Part shown: positions 1 through 13,500 of the stretch, in pieces
Layout of the letters: each line of letters begins with the position of its first letter
How positions within the stretch are numbered: the stretch's first letter is position 1
DNA from: Ostrinia nubilalis
Lineage: Eukaryota > Arthropoda > Insecta > Lepidoptera > Crambidae
Assembly (NCBI RefSeq): GCF_963855985.1
Contig: NC_087100.1
Span: forward strand, 3,631,001-3,695,000
Direction: 5' to 3'
Length of the DNA: 64,000 bases
Position numbers and translations under genes: made by a program
Notes under the pieces: model-generated
What the model was told of the DNA's origin: nothing
What the model saw: the letters and a program-made list of their open reading frames with translations, nothing else
The model's database searches: none

Positions 1-203
1 CTTAGAGAATGGCAAATTCTTCGGCGCCTGTGGAATCCCAAACATGCTCATCAATTATTCATAGGCGCTTTACCTTGATTGGTTTGTTTGAGCTCAATAT
101 TTTTGCCCGGTCTGCCTCATTTTTTGCGCAAATTACTTCATTTATAAAATGAAGCTTTAGTCCCAGCCCAGCCCTAATTTACCAAGTAAAATATTATTTA
201 TAT

Positions 204-1082
204 GGTGTACCAGAATCTCATGGCAAATGGGGAAAATAAACTTTGTTGAGTGCAATACTGGGGAAATTGGATTAAACGATCTTGATACTGTTTAATTTTT
301 ACTTATGACTAATATTAATGAACATGAAGTACGAATGCCTACCTATACATTTTAGGTATGTGTATGAAGAATGTTGTTATACATCGGGTTTTTAACATAG
401 GAACATGTCTTGAAAAATAAGTAAACCGTATATTACTGTAAATAATTTTATTAAGTATCATACTTATAACTTATCACTTCATTCAGAACTAGAAAACGAT
501 TCTAAGAACTCCACTTGCATTTCTTGTTCTTCAAATAGATGATCAAGTTAAAGAGGTATTAATATAATATAAATCGCTTTTTCAGCATTTCAATTACTCA
601 AACTTGCTTGATGAAATCTTTTTCAATTTTCTGTACATGGTCATAACATTTTCACCATTCCTCTGCACCAATGCATGAAATACACCTGAAAACCCCGATA
701 AAGCAGCTATTAGGTAAGAATAATATAAAAATAAACATAACCCACCCTCCTGCTGACGCAGTTAGGTAATAAACTAAATGTAGGTAAGTATCAAAACATT
801 TCACTCCAACTTACTGTCAACTCAACGACGCGCTTTAAAATCAAAGATTGACTTTGAATTATGCCTTATTTTACAATACACTTTGAAAACAATATGACTT
901 GCTTGAGTTTTTTCGTCTTTTTCACAAAAATAACAAATAGGCATAAAGAGATTACAAAATTTCTGCAGCGGCTGACAGATATCTTGATTTACTTTGACAG
1001 GTGACAATAAAGCCATAGACAATGGCCATATGAAAAACACACTTTTCCAATATTTTTGTTTGCCATGAGATTCTGGTACACC
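204..1082. mobile_element. TIR element, 879 bp, 24-bp perfect terminal repeats
   Basis: GGTGTACCAGAATCTCATGG (extended by CAAA) at 204-227 is repeated in reverse complement at 1059-1082. TAT flanks the left end and TAT the right. No recognisable transposase is inside; a 90-codon minus-strand reading frame starts within the right terminal repeat and matches nothing I know. Confidence 0.7.
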
Positions 1083-1543
1083 TATACCCACCAACTTAAT
1101 AAATCATAGACGTTGAGAATAAAAGTTTTCGCAATAGTAATAGCTTTAGTTTTTTTACAAGACAGTTAACTAATTATTAAAGAGCTCCCTTTTAACTGAA
1201 TAGATTAAAACTTTACCATAGGTAACTAGGTACTTACTTACCTACTTACCTATCTCAGAGCTCATAACCTTCTCCGAGCTCTTTTTGTATGGAATACAAC
1301 ATAAGCTTCGAATAACATTAAGGAATATTCGGAAAATAATCCCTTCTAGCCAACAAACTTCCAGCGTGGTCGCGAAGAATGCCATCTATCCCCAAGAATA
1401 TCTTGCGCGCGCACCAACTGAATGCTTTGCAAAGTACTTTCATCACCGCGCGCTAGTCACGCACGACACCGCTCTCTCGGCGGACAACCGCGTAGTACCA
1501 TGTCTCGATTACAAACCCGATACTTTGTGAAAACTTAAAAACA
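1083..1543. other. Upstream region of the CIMIP2-like gene
   Basis: Bases 1083-1330 are AT-rich with TACC/TAGG simple repeats; 1370-1510 is richer in CG (several GCGCGC) and may hold the promoter. No core promoter motif was convincing. Confidence 0.3.
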
Positions 1544-4500
1544 ATGTGGTTGGATGTTAGCGCGCGAGAAAAACACAGCTACATGACGCAAACCAACGGA
1601 TCCTTCATACCAGGGTAAGTGAAGAATTTCCACCAATTTTCTTTCAGTTTTCTTTTCGCTTGTTTTCACCGGCCCGCGCGACAGCGAAGACGCTCGAACA
1701 TAAATAATACACGTTGTTATCTACTTATTGAAACCAATTATGTTCGGACATATTAACAAAACTAAAACAAATAGTAACTTACCTAAGTACTTGTGCTAAT
1801 TAATTTTCAAAAGCGGAATAACTTAGTGGATGGACTATCTTGTGCATCCGTGAGAGCTCGCGTTCGATTCCCGGCTTTCTTCTAAGAGGAGCAAAAGTAA
1901 AATTGGTATTAGGTAATGAGGCACGAAAATATTACGTACACACTATTTTATAAAATATATGAGTTAAAAACTAAGTTATAAAATGTTGCTAAAAAAAAAC
2001 AAAAGTTGCTAGTAGCTATGGTGTTTACAGCTTGACTTGCCGTCGCAGCGTCGTCTCTAGTTCTCTACATGCGAATTTGCGTTTCCTGGCAAATAAATAC
2101 TGATTATTTATTTATTTATAATGGCTCTTTTGATAATTAAATGAAGTGGCTAAATCGTAACTCTTCAAGATAAATTACTAGAATAGCGACAATTATTTTT
2201 ATTATGTTCTAATTAAATTCTTAAAAAGTTGACATCTATTTAAAGCATTTTAATGCAGTTCTAATTAATTGTGAGACCTATAAATCTAGGAGACATAATA
2301 AGTAGCTAATAAGTTAGCAATTATGAGTAGGTAAGTAGATGCGTCAATATTTACTCAATTATTTTTCTTAAAAAATGAAATCATTTTATTTTTATCGGCT
2401 ACTAGCTTTCCGCCCGCGGCTTCGCCCGCGTGGAATTTTATCTGTCACAGTAAAACTTCATCGCGCGCGTCCCTGTTTCAAAAACCGGGATAAAAACTAT
2501 CCTATGTCCTTTCCGGGGACTCAAACTATCTCTATGCCAAATTTCATCAAAATCGGTTCAGTGGTTTAGGCGTGAAAGAGAGACAGACAGACAGAGTTAG
2601 TTTCGCATTTATAATATTAGTATAGATGTATGTTTTAGTAATGACACTTATACATTAGGTAGGTATTATGATCTACCAAAACTATGTTGTTGGTAGGAAT
2701 TTGGAAGTGAAAATTCCACTGGAATTATATTTGTATGGTTTAAATAGACGTCCTTGATCAAATATTTATTAAAATTCCAGAGCTTGAATACCACAAGGTC
2801 TAGGTTTAGGTAGTCCAAGGTTAAAAACTGTAATAAACATTACCCAGTCACCTACATTAATTCCATAAATGTTTTGTATTTTTACTGTTTGTTCAGCTGT
2901 TACATACAAGCAAAGAGGTACCTACCTACTTAAGTGAACTAAGTAAAGTAAGCTACATTTGAAAACTAGACCGCTATAGTCATAAATACATTACGCAAAG
3001 ATGCTTATAAAATTTCAACATATTATTGTTATGCCTTTGTGCCACAATGTTAATGGATTTCGTTTAATTAAAAAGAGAAACATTGTGGTTCCCAAAGTAA
3101 ACAACCAACGCGGTTTTCGCATAAATCTTGACTTACCTAATCCGGAAAGATTGGGTCTCCGAAAAATACATCCACTTTACTGCGACTTCCTTTGTTTCAC
3201 GCGGGACAATTACGAAAATTAGAGCTAGTGGTTCTCAAAATGTTCCTTGTCAACCCCCTGGGGTTATAGCAACCCCTGAAGCAGTTGTAAGAAAGATAAA
3301 ATTGAGAGTCGAAGAGATGAAAATAGGGGTTATAAAAAAGCGTCTCGTTGTTTTAAATTGCATACCTATCAAAACATAGACTCATAATTTTATTTTACTA
3401 ACTTCGGTAATGAGTTACCTAATTCCTGCAACTCTCTCAATAAATATTAATCGTCAAGGTACTTATACGAGTTAGGTTACGCAAAACCCAAAAAAAATGG
3501 TTTTTTATACCTCTTATCTAAGCTTTTAATATTTAATGCTGCTTTATTTAACTCATTGTTTATATTATCCTAATTAAAATAATCAACACGAAACACCTCT
3601 CCGACCCTATTTTAAACTTGAATTAATATGTTATGAAGGTAAATAGTCTGATGTAGCCAACCCCCTATTTACACCAAGGTTGGAATATTATAACAATAAC
3701 CGTATCATATGGCAGGCTTGTAGGTTAATAGGCAATACAGTGTCTTCAAATCTTAGATTAAGACTGAGATAGGCCTTCGAAGTACCTAGGTACAGTCAGC
3801 GTCACATAGTTAGTGACACCAAAGAGTACCCAAAAAGTTCGCAACACGTCTTTGTGTTGTGTTGTCATCTTGTTCAGGTAGTTCAGGGCCAGGTGGAAGG
3901 CAGGAGAGCACGCGGTCGATCGCCATCACGAAGGCCACTGAGTCCACCATGGTCCAGTGTATTCGCGACGCCTCTAACCGTCAGAAATGGAAGCACATCG
4001 CCAGGACAGCTACCCTCGGAGATGACATCACCCCACCACCTCGTCGGCGCAACCACGACCACTCTGACAAGAGTGCCCGACTAAAAAGAAGTTTAGTCAT
4101 CTTTTGTTATCTTTTTGGCCACTTTAGGTTTCACAAAGTATTTGACGTTGACTGTACCTAGGTAATATCTTGCTAACTTGATTCTAACTCTACCTGTCTG
4201 TGGTTGTTGCTTATTACATAAACTTCGAACAAAGGGATCCAATATTAGGTATTATATCATATCCTCAAGCTGTCAATGGCGATACAGTTAAAACAAACCA
4301 AACAATTCCAGACCTTTCATAACAGATCCGCTCTTTGCCAAAGTTTTCTTACCTCAGTGTTTACGATCTCACTCTTTCCCGGTACCGCTTTCGTTTAGTC
4401 GCAAATAGGTTTGCCAGGTCCAAAAACACAAAAGAGTTCGGTGCTTAATTTGGCCGGACATTTAACCCTAAAAGCCGGACATTACCTTTTTTAATAGCTA

Positions 4501-7500
4501 ACACGCCATATCACGGTGGGAGGGTGCAATTAGTATCCGATAATCATCGAATCGGTATGTGTGCTCGATATTATTGGACATTCAACTGGCACGGCAGCCA
4601 CATGAAATGTCTAACAAAAGCTGGACAGGCCGGACATGAGATTATACCGGCCGGACAAGTCGGTAAAAAAGCCAAACATGTCCGGCTAAAGCCTGAACAC
4701 CTGGCAACCCTAGTCGCGACAGATATCCGTGTGTGTATGTAAGTTTTTATTGTTACCCTATGATAGACGAGTATGTAGGTACTATAGCGCTACCAAACGT
4801 TATCTAACACAAGGAAAACGTAAGAACGAAGAGAACTTAGGACAAGAAAGTTCCGTGCTTATGTAGCGTGTTATGTATTAAAGACTAATGAGAAATAAGA
4901 TGTACCTAAGTTGTTTTTTTTAATTAGTACATGAGTACAAGTCACTCACTTTGGTATAGTAGGTAGGTAATTATTTACTTAATACGTTCTTGGCATGTAC
5001 ACATAGTAAGTACTACTACATACTTAAAAGACAAAATGCGATTTAGTGTAAGACTTTTAAGAAAGACCAGAAAACAATTTTATAGAACTCACTCACTCAT
5101 TCAGCTTTACCTAATATTCAAAAGGATTTATTGACACCACAAACTTTACCATTCATATTTCTTATCGTTCTAAAATAAAAATATTTATACAAATAGGTTT
5201 CCTGTTGGTTTCTTGATTGACAACGAACCCCTAAACCCGAGGTTAGACGCTAGGGCGGCGCCCGCCCTTCTAACTCGCTCATTTCCGCCCACGAAAATGC
5301 TAACTCAGCGGAAAATGGGGGTAGGATACTAAATTTTATCTCTGACGGGAAACCAGGATGGGTTTAGTATAACAACTTAATTGGTTGACAGGTTTACGCT
5401 ATCTGCATAAACTTAGCATGATTGCTGGACAATTATTTTGCGTTCAAAGCTGAGGACTGAAACATTAAAAAGACATTTTTAATCAAAAATTTTACTGGCC
5501 TTAAAATGTTGTCATGAAGGGACTTTGAGAATAATAAGGGCGCTTAAAATTAGGTTTTCTGACCCGGCGGTTTGCACACGAAAAATTGCATGACAACTAC
5601 GTTGGAAAAAATGACACAACTTTTTCAGGGATGAATAAATAGCCTGTGATGTGATTCTTAATTTTGATAACAATAAAAACTTTAACATACAAACTACCTT
5701 ACTTTGATTATACAACTCTTAACAACAACAGAAATTCAACCTCATTATACAACTTTGCATATAACCCAGAAGTTAACCGCTAGTTAAATAGGTGTTTGTT
5801 TACCGAAATCGCATGGCAAGTGGATGAACTTTCCGTCACGTCATGGGAATTAGGTGACCCCAGAATTAAAAACTGTATGCGTAATTTTGATAAACAATTG
5901 CAGTTTCCGCTTGTACAGTGAACAGTAAATCAGATTATACATTTTGCTGCAAAATCGCACTTTTTACAACTGTATAAGGTGCTACAGTTTACTTTGATGT
6001 GCTGCGGTCTGTACGAAAGTCGGTGGTACTCAATCTGTGGCACGCACTAATTAAATACTTTGGAGTCCAAAGTGACTTACTGGTTAAAAACCACAGTTCT
6101 ATCCATATAGCTACTCTAAACCAGTACCTAGGTATGTTGAATAAAGCTTGTTAAGACATTTATTTATTTTATTTAAAACTTTATAGCGTTGTGTACAATA
6201 ACTTAATGCTAATGCTTATTAACTTTTGGAAGTAAATAAAACTACCTATTCTCAGTCGCGATAGAAGCGCTACAAAAACTTTTTACGGTAGAGCCCGTAA
6301 TTCACGAATCCGATGGCAAACGCTACATTATATCTATTTACTAAGTATTTGGATAGAAATGTAGTTAGTCCAATATTTGACAATAAAAAGGTTGATAACC
6401 ACAGGCTAAACAACAAATATAAAGGTGAAAGGGATGAACCAGATGAAACAATAGCGCGAACAGATCAATGATAGTGAAAATATCCGATTGTTCACACAAA
6501 CGCCATTCATTCAGTAAAGTAATGACCCGACCTGCGTATTTGAGATTGAAAGTGAAATTGTCTTCAAATTGTACTGTAACTTCTGTTAGGTAAACCGTGT
6601 AATCATTGGTCTGATTTAACGTCTTTTTATTCGATGAAGTTCTAACTGACTAGGCATCATCAAGGTCCATAAAATCGAGCGTGATGGTTTTTTTTTTCAG
6701 TTTGTTTTTAGTAATACGTCTCCTACATAAGAAATACATTAACAGTTAGCAAAATAACTAGAGGTAAATAGCAGATTGAAGGTTTAAATGGTAAATAGAT
6801 AAAAAAGGTTAGAATAAATTAACCTGATAGTTAGAAACTATCTAAATCTATGTATGTCTTATGTATGTAAACCCCTTTGCTTGAATTTGTGTCTGTCTTG
6901 TTGGTTGTCCTAATTAAATAAATAAATAAATACATAAAGAAATTAAAATCATGATAGGTACAGTCTCACAACATGTATCAGCTACCTACTTAAAAAGGTA
7001 AAAGTAAGTAAGTAGGTACTTTCTTCATGACAAATCCAAAGCTAGAATGTAAACATACCAACATTAGAAATTCATGTTTTCTTTGCCTAGAACTACTTAC
7101 ATAGGTACGTGACTAACATACAGGTACCGTTAGCTGATTCCAGTATAAAACCGGTTACAAGATAACCCTTATTAGATTTAGATTTTGTAAGGTCTTCCAA
7201 AACATACTTTTTGGTCCTGATGTAATAAAAAAGTACCTTAACCTGTGTGTAAGTAATTTTCAACCACCAATTTAAGAATTTGATATAGTAGTAAATATAA
7301 GAACCTCAAAGATGGCCAAATCAATAAGAGATTATCCAGGACCAAGCCGCCTGGAGACGTATGATACGGAGAGCCGACCCCAAATAAAATAAGAAAGGGC
7401 TAGGCAAAGAAGAATTTGAAATCAAAATTTTCAGCTCAACATAAATTCTATTCAAATTGTGATTGATTGCGTACGAAATACTTTAACAATTGGAGAACTT

Positions 7501-10500
7501 ACGACTAATGAGAACAGTGACATAGCAAAACCTTAATTATTATCCATCTTTTTAAATAGACGCACAATGCCTCCGCGTAACCACGCAGGTTAAAAGTAGC
7601 TCGAAACCTTGAAAGACAACAAAAACAACTCAACTAAGCAAAAGTAATTAATCAATTAATCCGATTGTCCAACAGTATAATAAGCTGGCATCCTTCCAAT
7701 TTTCCCCCCTTTTGTTATATTCTTAAGAGTATCTATGTAAATAGATTGTAGTATATACAGACCTGATGGAACCTTTATTTATAACAGGAGTGACAGCAAA
7801 GAGGGAAAAATGTCCCTCATCGTTTGGTCACGCGATTTATTCCTGCTGGTGCCAGTTGAAAACTGACTCAAGTTAAAAAGTTGACTCTACCATTTGGAAA
7901 ACTTAAGGTAGGTTTCAATGGGTCATAAAAATATACAGATAGATAGGTTCTACATAGGTACATGCGTCTACTTACTTAATAAAAATAATTGGGGCACAAA
8001 GACTCTTTCCGTTTGCACAGAGGGGCGAGATTATAAAAGTTTGGGTGCCACGAGCATGGCTAATAATCAGATAGGTAGATCAAATGAAAACAAACATTAG
8101 AACAGAATACATAAATTGAATTATGAATATATTAACGCACAGTTAAACGACCTGCTTATGCGCTATGACTCATAAACAATCAGTGAAACCAATGTGTTGC
8201 GGCATCTTTCGTCTGCATAATCTATAATTCATAAACAGAGGAAAACTTGTGGAGGAAAGCTGAAGAAAGTGGTCATGATGCATGCTGATGCATGCACATA
8301 TTCTTGGCGTAGGTATATGGAAAATACGCGTCATGCATCTTTATGAAAGCTTCTGTCAAGTAGCTGGCTTGAATGAAGGGTGAACTGCCTTGAAATAAAA
8401 AATAATTTCAGAGCAATTTGCCAGAGCTTTTTGCAAGCAAACGCCGAAACCATAATTATTGCTTGCTGCCCCATCGGCCGTCAGTTCTGCGTACTACGAG
8501 CACCTGTGTGCCCTGCCCATTGCCACTTCAGCTTGCTAATCCGTTAGGCTTCGTTCGTTTATGGATCTCCTCATTTCTGATTCGATCTCAGTCAATTCAA
8601 ATTAGTGTAGTAGTTTCGAAGCCTATTCAATACAACTATAAATATATAAAAACTATAAATCAAGTCTTTCCTCTTTATAATATTAGTGTAGACATTCAGG
8701 CAGCCACGTAAATAAAAATACAGGTAGATGTCTCCAACGAACAACAATTAAACTGCCATTACAGCCTAACCTTGAAGCAAAAATCATGTCAATCGATTGG
8801 TTCATTCAGTAACTCTTTCCCCATAAAATGTAACATGCTCGTATTAAACTGGTCACGCAGCACGCAATCTACATTTGGATAAAAGAAAACATAATATTAT
8901 TTTTGTTTAGACCAAGCTAATTGACGACAAATAACTTCTAACTTGAAAAAAACGACGAAGAATTTCGTCATTAGCCTAACGTCAGTTCAGTTGGAAATAA
9001 GATTAGTTTTCTTACAATAAAGCCAAAGAAAAAGCTCTTGCCCTGAAAAGTAAATAGGTAAATCATAAATTGGAAATCACAAACGCTCTTTGGCTTTGAA
9101 TCTCAGCTATCAAAGAGCTCCTATTGAACTGATGACCGAGTTTTAAATATAGATGCAGCCGACTAAATTGCACGTAACAGTACAACACTTTCATCAACCA
9201 ATTCACCAGTTAAATCTAACTTTATCATCATAGCAACATGACATCATAAGCCAGTTTAAACTATCACGTGTACTTAGGAGTTAGGACATTGTAGCAAGAT
9301 ACGTGCATCCTAGAGTTGTAAATTATTGGATATCCTCGTGAACAAGGCTGAATCTGTTATGGCTATGATGTCACTGGTCACTACTTTAAATAAAAGAGAT
9401 GATATTGTACACAAATCTGTAATAAAAAACCTTAGTTTTAAGATTACTTGCATTATTTGTTGCATATAACATTATGTCGTCTGCAGGATATACCTCTATC
9501 CTTTCAATTTCTCTACAAGCAACCTGAACGATGTTTGCCAAAAAATTTCATGGCCTTATAAACCGTCATATGATTATAGGTCTTCTCCTGTGAATAGATA
9601 CGCCTGTCTTCAGCAGTCTATTAGGTTACGAATGTTACGATTTGATTACCTATCAGCCTCAAACAATTTGTTATGTTTATGCGTCCAATTAATTTGGTAG
9701 AGTCACACTCGTACGTACCAACTCAAATACGAGATAGATATTCAGGCAATCATCAGCACCACTTCTTGCTTCATATCTTATTCCAAACTATAACAGTTTC
9801 ACTCATTCGTGCAAGTAACAAATATCAATAAACTTCCATGACCCAAACGGCTACTTTAAAATTGATAACGAAATAAATTGTTTACGGAAGCGATATAAAC
9901 TCAATCAGTGCACCAACTTCTTACAAATCGCGTGACACAAGTTCAGAAATGTTGAACTAGGCACGGGGCTGTCTGAACATAAACGATAAGCTAGTCAGAG
10001 TTGCTCAAACTTTTTTTGGCAGAGACTCTACTATAGAGCCATTATGTTTTGCTACTCACTTTAGTGTGTCCCACGCGCTAGAGAGATCTATAGTCAACCT
10101 GAAGTGACCTGCCTATTTTCGACTTAAAATCGGTGGTTATGAGTGTGACAGCTATTTGTTATCCCAAATAGGTAAGTATTAGTGCTTGATGGATAAAATA
10201 CCAAAAAAAATACTTTATTCATATCTTATCATTATAGTAACTGTGTAATAAAGGTAACCCAAACCACAGATAATACTAGTCCCAAACGCATGCGCTCCAA
10301 CGGGACTAAAACAGGCTTTACTTTTATACCAATCAAGCTGGTGAAGACCCTGGAGTATGAATAAGTCAGTCTGAGCCAGTCCTGGTAATTGGCAACCAAG
10401 GAAATGTGGGAATAGCCCCGTAAACGTCAACCATCCATCTTGATCTTATTATACCTACTTACGCCCATATTCACAAACGAAGCAGCAAATCGAACGCACA

Positions 10501-13500
10501 GCGTTGAATAGAACTCTGTGATTGGTTCGCGTGTCACCCTGTGCGTCCACGCGCTCTGTGAGACCTCATAGTAATGTTTGTGAATACGGGCGTCAGCCCG
10601 GTACGCGAACCACAGGGGGTAGATTAAACAACAGTTTGGGAACCACAAAGCTAGATAGATCGAGTATCGCTACGTTCTACCGTTATGGCGCGATGCCATG
10701 CAACTTTCAAACTGATTTTATATGAGTTAATTGGAAATCGATCCTGCACTTCATTACATTTTAATTGCACTAGTCTTGCTTACTTTGAAGCCTAGAAAAT
10801 TACAATTGAAACCTAATTGACCTACTTCCTTGGAAGCTGACTCATTTTTATCCGACTGCAAAATAAAGTATTTTTATCTACCTACCTGTTAGTAATGTAA
10901 TACCTGTAATTAACGACTTACTTACATCAATATCTTATGGCCTTTACATAAGAGATTATTTGCTTATTTTTATAAGACTAAGTAAGTACGAATAACTTTT
11001 TTAGAGCAGGAGTCAAAATAAACTTCCTTAAAAGGTATTTCATGCCTCTGAAAAATGTTTAAAAAAGAGATCGTAAATTATATTCTTGAAGAAAAACTTC
11101 GAGGAAGGAAGTGCTCAATTAAGGTCCTAGGAAATGTATTTAAGTGTACCTGTTATTACAAGAGCTTTATGATGGCTTGAATAACTGAAAATTAGATTGG
11201 CTGCCAGCCAATACGGAAACTTGATGCAAAACCAACGAGCAAAATCAATTATACGAACAGTAACTTTGTAAATATGGAAGCCATAACAAAATTTAAGAAG
11301 CCGATCTGCGAAGGTGTTTTACACCCTAAACACCGTGTTTAGATCTAAAAATCTAGATCAATCTGTGGACTGTGGAGAACTGGAGACATTTCTCCGGCCA
11401 AGCGCCAAGGACAAAATTGTAGAGACACCTACCACTGCTGGTAGCGTGGTCGCACTAGAGAAATTGAAAATTCTTTAAATTCTTTCGTTTTGTTTTAGGC
11501 TTATAAAGAGAACTTTTCCGCAATATTTTTTGTCTACTCAACGAAGACAAAAAATACGCATTATGTTAACTCTACCATAGCTTCGGTACAATAATATAGG
11601 CCAGCCAATGCTGGGACGAAGCAGTACAAGAAGCTCAGTCACTGTTGTCAACTTCTTTACCAAAATTACAGGATTATAACATGCTGAGTGTCTTGGATTG
11701 GACGAAAACACAAGACTGGTGTAAGTTAGGCTACCAGTTCCATACTTACCTACTGAAAATCTTGAACTCTGGAATTCAAAACTGCAAACAGTTCCAAACA
11801 AGAAACATTTGTGTGAATTCATTCCTTCCCACAAACAAACCCTTGTTGAGGGAATGTGGGGTAGATAGATATAAGTATTTCCGTGTTATCTCGGGTAGTA
11901 CGGAGCGGCTTGTGCCTGGCACGCTGCGTTTATCTGCGAAGGAAACACACCGTGCGATTTGTCGGACGACCTCCTTCATTATCTTGTAGGCTGTAACGAT
12001 CCAGGCAGTTTCGAACTTTGTTGATTGATACAGATTCACGCCTTGATGTGGAGCTCTATCATTGCAACGATAAACGAACACTGCGATTTTTGTCGGATGA
12101 CCTTCTTCATTATCTTGTAGGCTGTAACGATCCAGGTAGGTTTTGAACTTTGTTCATTGATACAGATTCACGCCTTGATATGAAGCTCTATCTGCAACGA
12201 TAAAGGAACACTGCACTTTCTTATCTTGTAAGCTGTAACGATTATTAACTGATGTGAGCTTGATTGGAATCCACACCTTGACATAAAACTTCTAATTTCA
12301 CAGCGATTACAGGGTGCGATTTGTCAGGTGACCTTCTTTCTTATCTTGTAGGCTGTAATGATCCTTGCTGGAATTTAGCTGATTGATGAACTGCATCAGA
12401 TCAACATTTTGACGCGAAGCTTCTATTTTCACAGCGATCACATGGTGCGATTTTTAGACGACCTTCTTCCTTATCTTGTAGGCTGTAACGATCCTGGTTT
12501 TGAAATTAGCTGATTGATGAACTGCATCAGATCAACATTTTGACGCGAAGCTTCTATTTTCACAGCGATCACATGGTGCGATTTTTAGACGACCTTCTTC
12601 CTTATCTTGTAGGCTGTAACGATCCTGGTTCGAACTTTGCTGATTGATAAGCTAGATCGGAATCCACACCTTGACGGGAACATTCCATTAAATCTTCGCA
12701 GCAAACATAGGTACACGGTGTGATTTGTCGGACGACTTTATTCCTTAACTTGTGAGTTTTAACGATTCTGGTTTCGAACTTAACCTCGGTACCGCACGAT
12801 AATTGAACGACCATAATAACTCGCCGGCGAAGCCTATGTAGTCAAATGAGTTTATTTACTCACGCGGTAGAGTCGAGAAGAACCTAGTGGTTAGCAACAT
12901 TATACCTAAATAACTTTAAACCGTAGATAAACAATTGGATACCAATCGCAGCGTGTGTTGAACATGCAAACAAATTAGGTAACCGGCGCCTACTCACCTA
13001 TATTCATCGCTAAATAGGCCGTAGTGTTCGTGATAGCCGCCCGTTCATTTGCATCCAACTTTTGTCATGCGAAATGTAGTTTAAACACGTCGTTAGCACC
13101 AGTTAGAGTTAGCACTATTAGCTCGTTTGGATTTTTATTGTAAAGATATTTAACAGATCATAAATTCACTCGCAGTTTTTGGTTTGTCAGGATTTTGTTC
13201 ACAATTTTACTGGGCTATAATTTTTTGCGGGGCATCCTGATTCGTTACAAAAGTAAAGTATGTTTAGCCTAAGAGGCGGGTATCATAATTCATAAGGCGA
13301 GCATTCTATCCACAACAAATCACACTCATGACAAACCACCACTCTGTGATGAGTTTATTGACTGAGAAGAAATTACTTAGGTAGGTACTCCTCCCGTCTA
13401 TGTCATTGGCGACATAAAATAGGGGTTTACATTTTATCCACACTCTCCAAAACTCTACTTTGTAAGTATACTTACTTCACAAACTCTTCTTCACTTCGAT

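Noticed and set aside
822..1094. 90-codon minus-strand frame
   Set aside because: It begins inside the terminal repeat of the 204-1082 element and has no recognised domain.
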